From positions 15,876-79,875 of the forward strand of contig DATKKF010000142.1 in assembly GCA_035543115.1 (NCBI GenBank): a stretch of 64,000 nucleotides of DNA. The letters are read 5' to 3'. Positions 28,067-36,219 of the stretch are shown in pieces; positions within the stretch are counted from its first letter, which is position 1; every line of letters starts with the position of its first letter. Under the pieces are notes generated by a model. The model saw only the letters and a list, made by a program, of their open reading frames with translations. It was not told where the DNA came from and did no database searches. The translations under genes were made by a program, and so were the position numbers. This stretch comes from RPRB01 sp035543115. GTDB taxonomy: Bacteria > Myxococcota > Myxococcia > Myxococcales > Myxococcaceae.

Positions 28067-29079
28067 CTCTTCGCCCGGTCGCCGAACTCGCTCACCTGCT
28101 CCGGAGGCCGGAGCGCCGACAGGTAGTGCTGCGGCCCGTGCTCGCTGAACGCGTACTGGTCGCCTTCACGCCGACCTTGCTTGTCGAAGAAGCTGAACAT
28201 GATTCGCGGGATTTTGCGCATGTTCGGGATCTGCTCGACGGGTGAGGCCGAGCGCTGCCACTCCCCGTCGAGGTGACGAAACTCCTGCCCGACGTGCACG
28301 AAGGGTCCCCAGGTGCCGGCCGGGAGGGCCGGGATGGGATCCTGCTTCACCAGGTGACGGAACACCTTCTGGTCCAGCCGCTCGATCCCGGGAGGAAGGG
28401 GCGCGAGCAGAGCCATGGGCTGCCCGAAGGTGTACACGGCGCGGAGCCGCTCGATGACGGACGAGCACCCGACCTCTCCGGAGAGCTTCAGGCTGAAGAG
28501 CAGGGCCATCGCCGCGCCAAGGCTGTGGCCGCAGACATGGAGCGCCTCCAGCGGGTGCGGGACCGAGACGCCGTGGTCGGCCAGGGACCTTCCCGCGAGA
28601 GCGGCGCTCAGCTCCTGCATGACCGGCCACCAAGTCGCGCGGACGTTCCGGTGAAAGCCTCCGTGGACCTTGAGCTCCGCCGCGCCGCCGGCGATCGGCA
28701 TGCTGCTCGAGTCGGGACCGAGATCCATGTCTCCGAGCCAGTTCCCGAGATTCGCCGGCTCGGTGCCGCGGTAGCAGAGGATCACCACCCGCCCGCACCG
28801 GCTCTGGAAGACATAGGCGGTGGAATAGATGAACATCGTGTCGACCACCTGGGTGATCCGCACGCAGGTGTGTGCGTCCAGGCCGAGCCGGGTCATCATC
28901 GTGGAGACGGTCTCGGTGTCGCCGTAGGCGTACCCCGCGCAGGTTCCGAGCACGTGCGCCACCATCGGGTCACGCTCGAAAGGCGCCTCGAGATGAGCGG
29001 CGGCGAGCAGGTCCGCGAGCCCCGGGTACACCGGGAACGGATCGCTGCACGCTCCAGCGACGATTCTTTCGATGCTCAT
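28063..29079 (-). CDS. Class 3 lipase-like alpha/beta hydrolase
   Basis: A 338-residue protein starting at ATG 29079. The nucleophile elbow CGHSLGAAMA places the catalytic Ser at 186; VVILCYRGTEP and VHGGFHRNV are typical of the lipase_3 family. There is no clear signal peptide. It probably cleaves acylglycerols or phospholipids, in keeping with the neighbouring phospholipase D-like gene. The gene ends 4 bp into the end of that gene. No ribosome site is visible upstream of 29079 and a -24/-12-like element ends only 17 bp away, so the true start is uncertain. Confidence 0.78.
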   Translation of the reverse strand: MSIERIVAGACSDPFPVYPGLADLLAAAHLEAPFERDPMVAHVLGTCAGYAYGDTETVSTMMTRLGLDAHTCVRITQVVDTMFIYSTAYVFQSRCGRVVILCYRGTEPANLGNWLGDMDLGPDSSSMPIAGGAAELKVHGGFHRNVRATWWPVMQELSAALAGRSLADHGVSVPHPLEALHVCGHSLGAAMALLFSLKLSGEVGCSSVIERLRAVYTFGQPMALLAPLPPGIERLDQKVFRHLVKQDPIPALPAGTWGPFVHVGQEFRHLDGEWQRSASPVEQIPNMRKIPRIMFSFFDKQGRREGDQYAFSEHGPQHYLSALRPPEQVSEFGDRAKS

Positions 29080-29095
29080 CGAGCGGGCTTCGGCC

Positions 29096-29111
29096 TGCGA
29101 AAGGAATGCCA
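29096..29111 (-). promoter_or_regulatory. Possible sigma-54 promoter upstream of lipase gene
   Basis: Read on the minus strand: TGGCAT-TCCTT-TCGCA, with the correct GG/GC spacing. The predicted start falls ~7 nt before the chosen ATG, leaving no space for a ribosome site. Either the mRNA is nearly leaderless, the real start codon is further in, or the match is by chance. Confidence 0.4.
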
Positions 29112-29259
29112 CCCGTCCAAGAGGGCGGGAAGGAAAGGGCGGCGCTCGAGATCTCCGCGCAAATCCTGCGTGCCTCCGATCGCCGGGAAACGCCGGGCCC
29201 CCGCAGGCGTCCATGGCTCGCCGAAGGGCCAAGTATGCTCCGGGACAGGAAGGTTGACC

Positions 29260-29364
29260 ATGGAGAAGAAGACCCGGTTCAACGAGGAGGCGAAGACCGT
29301 GGCGAAACAGGTCGGCGCCTCACAGGAGCTGGAGGGGGCTCGCCAGCGGAGGACCTCCGAGTGA
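29260..29364 (+). CDS. Small ORF (34 aa) coupled to rhomboid gene
   Basis: ATG 29260 follows the ribosome site AGGAAGG. The 34-residue product (MEKKTRFNEEAKTVAKQVG...) is highly charged and helical. Its stop overlaps the rhomboid start (GTGA at 29361-29364). The good ribosome site and the overlap argue that it is translated. No family is recognised; it could be a regulator or a leader that couples translation to the protease. Confidence 0.5.
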   Translation: MEKKTRFNEEAKTVAKQVGASQELEGARQRRTSE

Positions 29365-30041
29365 CCGGCGTGATTCCGATCGAGGATGCCTCCCGGCGGC
29401 CGGGCAGCGATCCGGTGATCACCATCGGGCTCATCGCGATCAACGTCATCGTCTTCGTCGTCGAGCTGATCCAGGGCCAGAGCTTCGTGCTCCGGTGGGC
29501 AGCCACGGCGGCCGACATCTCGGCCGGTCACCGGCTGTGGACGTTGCTGACGGCGATGTTCCTGCATGCCAGCTGGTCGCACATCGTCGGCAACATGGTC
29601 TTCTTCTGGGTGTTCGGCCCGGGAGTCGAGGACGCCATGGGCCCGGTGAAGTACCTCCTCTTCTATCTCGCTGGCGGGGTCGTGGCGTTCCTGGCACAGG
29701 TGCTGGTCACCCCCTCGTCGACCATCCCGATGCTCGGGGCCAGCGGAGCCATCGCTGCGGTCATGGGCGCCTTCCTGGTCATGTACCCTCGCCACCAGAT
29801 TAAGTCGGCGGTCTTCTTCGGCTTCTGGTGGAACCTCACGTACATCCCCGCCGCGGTGCTCATCGGGGTGTGGTTCCTTCTCCAGCTGGTCAGCATCGGC
29901 ACGGTGGGCCAGCAGGAGGGCAGCACCAGCGGAGGCGGCGTGGCGTACGTCGCCCACGTGGCCGGGATGGCCTTCGGTGCCCTCACGGCCCTGATCTTCG
30001 GGGGCGGCGAGAGGAGCGAGCGCAAGGGGGAGGCGTCCTAG
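29361..30041 (+). CDS. Rhomboid-family intramembrane serine protease
   Basis: A 226-residue protein with six or seven membrane helices, starting at GTG 29361. The rhomboid marks are SHIVGNM (HxxxN in helix 2), GASGA with catalytic Ser128 in helix 4, and HVAGMAFG with catalytic His199 in helix 6. It cleaves transmembrane proteins within the inner membrane. It is coupled to a 34-residue ORF upstream, among envelope-stress genes. Confidence 0.9.
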   Translation: MTGVIPIEDASRRPGSDPVITIGLIAINVIVFVVELIQGQSFVLRWAATAADISAGHRLWTLLTAMFLHASWSHIVGNMVFFWVFGPGVEDAMGPVKYLLFYLAGGVVAFLAQVLVTPSSTIPMLGASGAIAAVMGAFLVMYPRHQIKSAVFFGFWWNLTYIPAAVLIGVWFLLQLVSIGTVGQQEGSTSGGGVAYVAHVAGMAFGALTALIFGGGERSERKGEAS

Positions 30042-30089
30042 AGCCGCGGCGACCCGCGCGGGCCGGTGCTTCCTCCCCATGGACGCCAC

Positions 30090-30122
30090 CGCTCTCGCCG
30101 GGCAGTCTCCCGGACGAGAGCG
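30090..30122. terminator. Hairpin between convergent genes (bidirectional terminator)
   Basis: Arms CGCTCTCG and CGAGAGCG form a perfect 8-bp stem, continued by an inner CCGGG/CCCGG stem with a bulge. It lies 48 bp after the rhomboid stop and 35 bp before the end of the convergent HdeD gene, a fitting place for a two-way terminator. No T-tract is present. Confidence 0.6.
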
Positions 30123-30157
30123 ATGATTGGCTTCCGAGGGCTGCGCCCTGACGGACC

Positions 30158-30760
30158 TCAGGTGTGCCCGAGCGCCCGCTGCACGCCCCCCGCGCCGGAG
30201 TGAATCTTCGCGGCGACGATGATCCGGGTGAGGCCCGTCGCGAACAGCGCTGCGCCGGCCAAGATCCCGACCGTGTACTCGCTGCTCGAGGGCCACTTGG
30301 CCACGGTCAGGATTCCGACGACCAGGCTGATCACGGCGTCCGCGGCCAGGTATTGCCAGCCCTGGGCCCCGCGGACCTCGTAGGCAGCGATGCCGGCCAC
30401 GAGCCCCCGCGCGATGAACATCACTCCGACGAAGAGGGTGAGGCTCTCGAGCCCGCTGAACGGATAGACGAGCAAGACAATCCCCATCACCAGATACAGA
30501 GCTCCCACGAGCAATCGCAGGAAGAACCCGCCGGGAGTCTGCGATTGGAAAGCCAGTACCAGCTCGGCCAGGCCGGCGACGACCAGAACCCATCCGAGGA
30601 CCACGGTGAAGGATGTGCCGGTGATGTACGGGTGAACGATCATGAGGAGTCCGAGCGCGGCCAGCACCACGCCCATGAAGATGCTCCATCCGGAGCGACG
30701 CCTGACCTCGGCGACGTAACTGTCTGGTGTGTCTACACGCACCTGAACCTCTGCAGTCAT
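30158..30760 (-). CDS. HdeD-family (DUF308) membrane protein
   Basis: A 200-residue paralogue of the HdeD protein at 23371-23979, sharing the RRRSGW-x2-FMGV start and a WPSS motif before the last hairpin. Six membrane helices are predicted. ATG 30760 has a good ribosome site (GGAGG). A -24/-12 element lies ~80 bp upstream, and the sigma-54 activator gene is immediately further upstream on the same strand. Its role is probably membrane stress protection. Confidence 0.85.
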   Translation of the reverse strand: MTAEVQVRVDTPDSYVAEVRRRSGWSIFMGVVLAALGLLMIVHPYITGTSFTVVLGWVLVVAGLAELVLAFQSQTPGGFFLRLLVGALYLVMGIVLLVYPFSGLESLTLFVGVMFIARGLVAGIAAYEVRGAQGWQYLAADAVISLVVGILTVAKWPSSSEYTVGILAGAALFATGLTRIIVAAKIHSGAGGVQRALGHT

Positions 30761-30837
30761 GTGAACCTCCGCCTGGAGAGCTCGGATCGCGGCGCGGCGC
30801 GCTTCCCGCGCCTCGAACGCCCTCCGCCCGTGGGTGC

Positions 30838-30853
30838 TGCAACTCCTGGACCA
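30838..30853 (-). promoter_or_regulatory. Probable sigma-54 promoter of HdeD gene
   Basis: Read on the minus strand: TGGTCC-AGGAG-TTGCA. The -12 half is perfect, the -24 half keeps the essential GG, and the spacing is exact. The predicted start leaves a ~65-nt leader before ATG 30760. It lies downstream of a sigma-54 activator gene on the same strand. Confidence 0.55.
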
Positions 30854-31128
30854 CGATGAGCCAGAGGCGTGCCGGCGGGATCCAGAGCGATCGATGCTCG
30901 AGAACCCGACACCTCGTTCAGAGAAAGGACGAGGGCACCGTGAGGGCCTCCCGCCTCGCAGGGCCCCTCGAGCAGGCCCCCACCCGATGTGAACGTCGTC
31001 TCGCGGGGTGTGGGAGGGCACCGAGGGATGGTTCGAGGTGGAGTGGACGGCCCGGGACCATTGCGCCGCCGCTGAAAGGGACGTCGAGAAAAGTCGCCTT
31101 CACCGCGGCCGTCCTCCGCGGTGATGGA

Positions 31129-32421
31129 TCACTCCGAGCCCGGGCTCCCACGGAGGAGCCCGTACTTCCTCATCCGGTCGATGAGTGCGCCCCGGCTGAG
31201 CCCCAGACGTCGGGCCGCCCCGGACTGATTTCCGCCCAGCGTGGCGAGCGTTCGACCGATCAGTTCCCGCTCGAGCGCCTCGACCTGCTCTCTCAGCGTG
31301 AGCGCCTCGGCGAGTTGCGGAGCGGCCTCCGGCCTGTCGTCCGGTGAGCGTTGCGGCCTCTCTCCGAGCGCCACCATCCGGGCGACGGCGTTCTCCAGCT
31401 GCCGCACGTTGCCCGGCCATTCCGCGGAGACCATCTCCCCGACGTCCTCGGCCGACAGCTGGAACTCCGGCTTGCCGAACCGCTCGCCGTAGATGCGGGC
31501 GAACTCCCGGGCGAGCGAAGGAATGTCCTCGCGGCGCTCGCGGAGGGGCGGGATGACGAGGTCCACCACCGCCAGCCGGTAGTAGAGGTCCTGGCGGAAC
31601 CGCCCCTCCCGGGCATCTGCGCCGAGGTCGTGATTGGTGCAGGCGATGATCCGGACATTCGCCCGTTCCACTTTCCCCGCTCCTACCGGCTGGATCTCGC
31701 CGTCCTGGAGTGCCCGGAGCAGCACTGCCTGGAGGTGGAGGTGGAGCTCCCCGATCTCGTCGAGGACGAGCGTTCCACCGTGCGCCTGGGTGAAGAAGCC
31801 GGGCCGGCTCTGGTGGGCCCCGGTGAACGCACCGCGGACGTGCCCGAAGAGCTCCGACTCGGCGAGCTCGACCGGCACCGCTGCGCAGTTGAAGCGAATC
31901 AGTGGCCCCGCCGCCCTCCGGCTGCGCGCATGGAGGAGCGAGGTGATGAGCTCCTTGCCGGTCCCGGTCTCACCCCGGACGAGAACGGTGAGGTCCCCGG
32001 GTCCGATCCGCTCGACTTGCTGGAGCAGTCGCCGCATCGGCGGCGAGTCGGCGATGATCGACCGGCCCAGCAGCTTGTCCGCGGTGAGTCCCTTGTTCTC
32101 CAGGCGCAGCGAACGCGCCTCCAGTGGCCGCTCGACCACCAGCGAGAGGTTCTCGATGTCGACCGGCCTGGTGACGCCGTGGTTCCCTTCGGCCTTCATC
32201 GCCCGGGCCTCAACCGCCTGGACCCGTGAGCGGCGAGGAGGATTGTCGGAGGGTCTCGTCGCGCTGGTGGACATGACCACCCCCTCGATGACGCCCTCGA
32301 TCAGCGAGAGGGCCTCGTTTCCGGATCGGGCGTCGATGGTCTCGTGGCCCGAAGACCCCGCCACGGCGCTGTGCGCGGCGAGCATCGAGGCATCGTCGTC
32401 AACGACCAGCACCCGGGCCAT
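31129..32421 (-). CDS. NtrC-type sigma-54 activator with damaged receiver domain
   Basis: A 430-residue enhancer-binding protein. The AAA+ domain is intact: Walker A GETGTGKE (150-157), the sigma-54 contact loop GAFTGA (197-202) and Walker B LVLDEIGE (218-225). A Fis-type helix-turn-helix ends the protein (GAARRLGLSRGALIDRM). The receiver (1-105) starts normally (VLVVDDDASMLAA) but the strand with the phosphoacceptor Asp is missing, and residues ~48-70 read in the wrong frame. It is probably independent of phosphorylation, or a remnant of recent change. It is flanked by HdeD and BON genes that have sigma-54 promoters. Confidence 0.85.
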   Translation of the reverse strand: MARVLVVDDDASMLAAHSAVAGSSGHETIDARSGNEALSLIEGVIEGVVMSTSATRPSDNPPRRSRVQAVEARAMKAEGNHGVTRPVDIENLSLVVERPLEARSLRLENKGLTADKLLGRSIIADSPPMRRLLQQVERIGPGDLTVLVRGETGTGKELITSLLHARSRRAAGPLIRFNCAAVPVELAESELFGHVRGAFTGAHQSRPGFFTQAHGGTLVLDEIGELHLHLQAVLLRALQDGEIQPVGAGKVERANVRIIACTNHDLGADAREGRFRQDLYYRLAVVDLVIPPLRERREDIPSLAREFARIYGERFGKPEFQLSAEDVGEMVSAEWPGNVRQLENAVARMVALGERPQRSPDDRPEAAPQLAEALTLREQVEALERELIGRTLATLGGNQSGAARRLGLSRGALIDRMRKYGLLRGSPGSE

Positions 32422-32700
32422 GCCCGACCTCCGAAGATCTTCACCACGCTCGACGGTAGGTCCAGTGGCCTACACCCACTCAGCGTGCAAGACAATCCTG
32501 CAGCGCCAGCCAGAGCGTCGCGCGAAGGAGCCCAGGGCGGAGAGGCCCCGCCCCACGACTGTCCCTCTGGAATTCGGCTGACCGCTTTCTCTGCGAGAGC
32601 GTCCGCAAGATCGTCTCCTGGAATGCCTGCGGCATCAGTGAGCACGCCATGCAGCTCTGCGGGGCGGCTCGACGCTGGGTGAGCGCGTCCTTGACCCTCG

Positions 32701-32720
32701 GATCAGTCATGACGCTGATC
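32701..32720. promoter_or_regulatory. Inverted repeat, candidate enhancer site
   Basis: 6-bp arms GATCAG/CTGATC separated by 8 bp, about 107 bp upstream of the -24 element at 32827. Position and symmetry fit an activator (UAS) site for the adjacent NtrC-type protein. The arms are short, so a chance origin cannot be excluded. Confidence 0.35.
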
Positions 32721-32826
32721 GTTTCGCGACGAGCTGGCCAGAAAGCGAGCAGTCTCTGGGGGGCGAACCGTTTGCGGCTCCCACGGCTCGCCCTCTGGGC
32801 ACGGGCTGCGACACCGCATCGTGACG

Positions 32827-32842
32827 TGGCACGTTCGTTGCT
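32827..32842 (+). promoter_or_regulatory. Sigma-54 promoter (-24/-12), perfect match
   Basis: TGGCAC-GTTCG-TTGCT matches the consensus at every defined position. The predicted transcript starts near 32854, about 75 nt before the BON gene ATG (32928). The divergent neighbour encodes a sigma-54 activator. Confidence 0.8.
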
Positions 32843-32927
32843 CTTGGGCATGCATCGATCGCCTGAGCTGCAAACGGCGGCGGTGATCGCAGGTGGAACG
32901 GAAATCCCGAACCGAAGGAGACTCATC

Positions 32928-33578
32928 ATGAAGACGGACACGCAACTGAAGACCGATGTCCAGCAAGAATTGCGCTGGGACCCGAGCGTCACGGCGACTG
33001 ATATCAGCGTGGCTGTCAGCGATGGAGTGGTGACGCTCAGCGGCACCGTCCCGACCTACGCCGAGCTGGACGCCGCCGAGAGGGCGAGCCGGCGGGTGAT
33101 GGGCGTGAAGGCGGTCGCAGACGACCTCGAGGTCAAGCCCTTCGCCACGCACCGGCGTAACGACACGGACATCGCCAACGCGGCAGCGCAAGCCCTCCGG
33201 TCGCACGTCTGGGTGCCGGCCGGAATCCAGGCAACCGTGAAAGACGGCTGGATCACCCTCAACGGGGAGGTGAGCTGGGAGTACCAGAGGAGTGCAGCGG
33301 CGGACGCCGTCCGCTACCTGCCCGGGGTCACGGGGATCTCCAACGAGATCACCATCAAGCCCAGCGTCAAACCCAGCGCGGTCAAGGAGGCGATCGAGAG
33401 CGCACTCAAGCGCGATGCCGAGATCGACGCCGAGGGGGTCACGGTGCAGGCTGACGGTGGCAAGGTGACTCTCTCCGGAAACGTCCATTCCTGGGCCGAG
33501 CGCGACGAGGCCGCCTGGGCTGCGTGGAGTGCTCCAGGGGTGACCACAGTCGAAAACGATCTCGCCGTCTCGCCCTGA
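32928..33578 (+). CDS. BON-domain protein (three BON domains)
   Basis: A 216-residue protein starting at ATG 32928 with ribosome site GAAGGAG. It is made of three BON repeats (about 1-70, 75-145 and 148-216), each with the pattern of a short helix, then V-x-DG-x-VTLSG/WITLNG and a conserved Gly-Val helix. BON domains bind phospholipid surfaces and are linked to osmotic or envelope shock (OsmY-like). There is no obvious signal peptide, so its location is unclear. It is driven by a consensus sigma-54 promoter. Confidence 0.85.
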   Translation: MKTDTQLKTDVQQELRWDPSVTATDISVAVSDGVVTLSGTVPTYAELDAAERASRRVMGVKAVADDLEVKPFATHRRNDTDIANAAAQALRSHVWVPAGIQATVKDGWITLNGEVSWEYQRSAAADAVRYLPGVTGISNEITIKPSVKPSAVKEAIESALKRDAEIDAEGVTVQADGGKVTLSGNVHSWAERDEAAWAAWSAPGVTTVENDLAVSP

Positions 33579-33612
33579 GCAGTCTGGAAGGACTCGGGAA
33601 GGCTCTGTTGTC

Positions 33613-33634
33613 GGGGCGGCCGCGAGGCCGCCCT
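33613..33634 (+). terminator. Hairpin downstream of BON gene
   Basis: A perfect 8-bp stem, GGGCGGCC/GGCCGCCC with loop GCGA, located 35 bp after the BON stop and 91 bp before the Hsp20 start. It is terminator-like, though without a run of T. Confidence 0.5.
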
Positions 33635-33724
33635 TGCGGCCGCTCCGGCGACTGGAAGCACGCGGATCGATGGATTCACGACTCCGCGGGACGCAATCAT
33701 CAGCTCGATGGCAAAAGAAAGAGA

Positions 33725-34219
33725 ATGTCAGTGTCAACTTCCACTTCGAAAGAAAATTTCTTGGATAAACTAGTTGGTCTCAGGCAAGACTTCGACCGGG
33801 CACTGGGCCAATTCCTGAGTCATTCGGTCTCGACCGCTCCCTGGTCGGGAGCCTTCATCACGGTCGCTCCACCAATCGAAACGTGGGTGGACCCAGAGAA
33901 GAGGGAGTTTCACCTCTCCATGTCCGTGCCCGGGCTCAAGCCGGATGAAATCCACATCAATCTTCAGGGGAACAGCCTGACCTTCAGCGGCGAACAGAAG
34001 GAAGAACAAGACAAGACTGGAAGGAGCTACCTGGAGCGCGAGCTTTCGTCTCGACATTTCGTGCGCACCGTCACGCTCCCGGATGGCGTCGAGGGGGACA
34101 AGTTGACCGCAGAACTAAGAGACGGAGTTCTGGAAATTGTCGCCCCCATCGCAGCTTCGGCTCTTCCGAGGAAGATCGAGGTCAAGACCGCGTCCGGAGC
34201 TCAAGCGGCCGGCAAGTGA
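33725..34219 (+). CDS. Hsp20 small heat-shock protein
   Basis: A 164-residue protein starting at ATG 33725. The alpha-crystallin domain covers about 55-150, with FHLSMSVPGLKPDEI, LTFSGEQKEE and FVRTVTLPDGVEGDKLTA. It is an ATP-independent holdase that keeps unfolded proteins soluble. The first part of the gene has A/T-richer codons than its neighbours. The ribosome site is weak (AAAGAAAGAG). A second, only distantly similar Hsp20 lies at 62606-63046. Confidence 0.9.
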   Translation: MSVSTSTSKENFLDKLVGLRQDFDRALGQFLSHSVSTAPWSGAFITVAPPIETWVDPEKREFHLSMSVPGLKPDEIHINLQGNSLTFSGEQKEEQDKTGRSYLERELSSRHFVRTVTLPDGVEGDKLTAELRDGVLEIVAPIAASALPRKIEVKTASGAQAAGK

Positions 34220-34366
34220 GCTGGGCGGTACCGGGGTGGAGGACCGCGGGAGGGGAGGAGAGGCTCGGGTGCCGGCGGAGGGAGGGCCCTCAGCCCCCCA
34301 AGAGCGCTCGCCTCGCCCTGGTGGTCCCCCCGCTCTTCGCCCTCTCGCCGCCGCCGCACACTGAGT

Positions 34367-34849
34367 TCAGTGTCGGGGCGCGGCGACGACCTCGACTTCG
34401 AGCAGGAAGTCCTCGCTGGCGAGCGAAGCGACCCCGGCCAGACTGCTCGCTGGCCGCGGATTCGCCCCGAGCACCCGCTCTCGCACCTCCCGGTATGCGG
34501 CAAGTTGCGACATGTCGCGGATGTAGGCCGTGAGTTGCACGATGTCCGCGAGCGCGGCGCCGCGCGACTCCAGCGCGGTCTGGATGTTCCGGAAGATCTG
34601 CTCGGCCTGGGCGCGCATGTCACCCTTCCCGACGAGTTGTCCGTTCGTATCTCGCGCGACCTGACCGGACACGTAGATGGTTCTCCCGGCCGGGACGTCG
34701 ACCACCTGCGTATAGCCGGCGGGTCGGGCGAGGCCAAGCGGATCGATGAAGCTCACTCGCGCCTCCGTCGATGCGGTGGGGACCGCGCACGCGCCCATGA
34801 GGCCGCACGAGAGCACCGCTGGAAAGGCTGAGCTGATCTGGCTTGGCAT
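34367..34849 (-). CDS. RidA-family protein with lipoprotein-type leader
   Basis: A 160-residue protein. A short leader with LMGAC (possible lipobox) is followed by a RidA/YjgF/UK114 domain with RTIYVSGQVARD, EQIFRNIQTALE and LTAYIRD. RidA enzymes hydrolyse reactive enamine/imine intermediates. The Arg that binds the substrate carboxylate in RidA (normally near the C-terminal third) is not clearly in place. An exported member is unusual and the function is therefore uncertain. Confidence 0.75.
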   Translation of the reverse strand: MPSQISSAFPAVLSCGLMGACAVPTASTEARVSFIDPLGLARPAGYTQVVDVPAGRTIYVSGQVARDTNGQLVGKGDMRAQAEQIFRNIQTALESRGAALADIVQLTAYIRDMSQLAAYREVRERVLGANPRPASSLAGVASLASEDFLLEVEVVAAPRH

Positions 34850-34892
34850 CTCTGACCCCCTCGGCTGGAGCGCGGACGCTGGACCGTGGACG

Positions 34893-35888
34893 CTAGCCTC
34901 GAGCCGGGGGCGGTATCAAACTCGCCGGTGATTCGCGCCGCCACGGTTCTCGGGGCATGGCGCTCGCGAGTAGGAGAACGGCGCCGCAGAACATCAGCGT
35001 GTCTGCCAAGAAGTTGAGTCCGTCGTCGAGGCTCGCGCGCTGGACCACTGCGATCGGCAGGTAGACGACCAGCACCAGGAGGAGCACGGTCACCCCCAGC
35101 GACGTTGCGGCTGCGCGACTCTTCTTCCCAAGGAGCAAGAGGGAACCAGCGCCTGCATAGACCACGGCGGTCAGGTAGGTCCAGATGGCGTGCCCGTAGA
35201 CGTATTGGGGAGTCACCCGGTTCAGCGGAATGCCGGGAACGTGATCGCCGTGCATGAATTGCTCGAAGCCAAAGACCAGCACCGGAACGGCGACGAAGTA
35301 CCGCGCAATCGTCGCCAGGACGTCCATGCCGCGCCACTTTGGCGTGAGGCTGGCTGCCAGCGCGAGGGCACCGCCGCTGAAGGAGAGTTCCCGCAGAGCG
35401 AGCGTGAGCGCAAACCGGTCTCGCGGGTCTTCTGCCCAAGCTGGAACGTCCATCAGCACCACGAAAGAGAAGAACGTCACGGCAAGCAGGCCTGCCGCAA
35501 GACGCGCCTGAATCCCGGTCACCAGGCTCAGCGCGGCCGCGATGAAGCAAGCACCCACGAAGTACGCCCAGAACTCGTGCCACGGGATCCATGCCGGCAC
35601 GATCGAGGCGATGGCTTCCGTCCGGGTGAAGTGTTCCGTGCCAAATACCGCGAGCGGCGCCGCGAAGAAGAGTGGCCCGACGGCAAGCAGCGTGTCGGCC
35701 CCTCGCGCTTTGGACCAGTCGGGACGAAGAAGGGTGGCAACGAGCCCAGTCGCAAGGACAACTCCGCCGAGAGCAGACGACCAGATCACGTCGCTCGGAA
35801 TCACGAGGGTGGTCGACGAATTCAGCAAGCTGCCGCTCACGACGACCCCCTTGGCTCCCCGGACGCCCGAGCTCGAGGCGACGCCCAT
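34893..35888 (-). CDS. Polytopic membrane protein, DoxX-like
   Basis: A 331-residue protein with about nine membrane helices. ATG 35888 is preceded by CGGAG; a GTG 21 bp upstream is an alternative. Two similar halves each contain a (V/A)FG-x-E(H/Q)F motif (FGTEHFTRTEAI and FGFEQFMHGDH), which suggests internal duplication. It resembles DoxX-type proteins of acidobacteria and myxobacteria. Function is unknown. It is on the same strand as the RidA-like gene, 43 bp upstream of it. Confidence 0.7.
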   Translation of the reverse strand: MGVASSSGVRGAKGVVVSGSLLNSSTTLVIPSDVIWSSALGGVVLATGLVATLLRPDWSKARGADTLLAVGPLFFAAPLAVFGTEHFTRTEAIASIVPAWIPWHEFWAYFVGACFIAAALSLVTGIQARLAAGLLAVTFFSFVVLMDVPAWAEDPRDRFALTLALRELSFSGGALALAASLTPKWRGMDVLATIARYFVAVPVLVFGFEQFMHGDHVPGIPLNRVTPQYVYGHAIWTYLTAVVYAGAGSLLLLGKKSRAAATSLGVTVLLLVLVVYLPIAVVQRASLDDGLNFLADTLMFCGAVLLLASAMPREPWRRESPASLIPPPARG

Positions 35889-36219
35889 CGGCGACGGACT
35901 CCGAGACACCGCGGCGCGGGCACTTACTCAGCTGGTCCGTCGTCGTCCAGGGGTCCCCTCGAGGAGTCCGTCAGCGGGGTTCGGCCCGCAGCGAGGAGAC
36001 TGCTGGCCCCCTTCCGGGGTGAAGCTCCTGCGCGCTTGCTTCGCCATCGTGGACAGGTCAGCCTCCCCCCCCGCGCGATCGAAGCGCAGGGGGGGTGCAG
36101 GGCGGGGTGAATTCCGACCCCTGCACCTCCGCGTCAACAGTAGGCTTCCGTGGATGACGTTCGGGGAGGTGGTGACCGCCTCCGCGCACAGCCCGCCTCT
36201 TCCTCACTTGGCGCGGAAG
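35889..36219. other. Intergenic region between divergent genes with GC hairpin
   Basis: 331 bp without a supported gene. It contains a strong hairpin at 36065-36095: seven C and GCGC pairing with GCGC and seven G, with one mismatch and loop GATCGAA. It must hold the promoter of the ATP-grasp operon. The hairpin may be a regulatory structure or an old terminator. Confidence 0.5.

Larger units (their letters stand above)
32422..32927. other. Regulatory intergenic region with sigma-54 promoter
   Basis: 506 bp between the divergent sigma-54 activator and BON genes, with no supported gene. It holds a consensus sigma-54 promoter (32827-32842). About 107 bp upstream of that lies an inverted repeat with arms GATCAG and CTGATC (32701-32720, 8-bp spacer) that could serve as the enhancer site. 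Confidence 0.55.
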
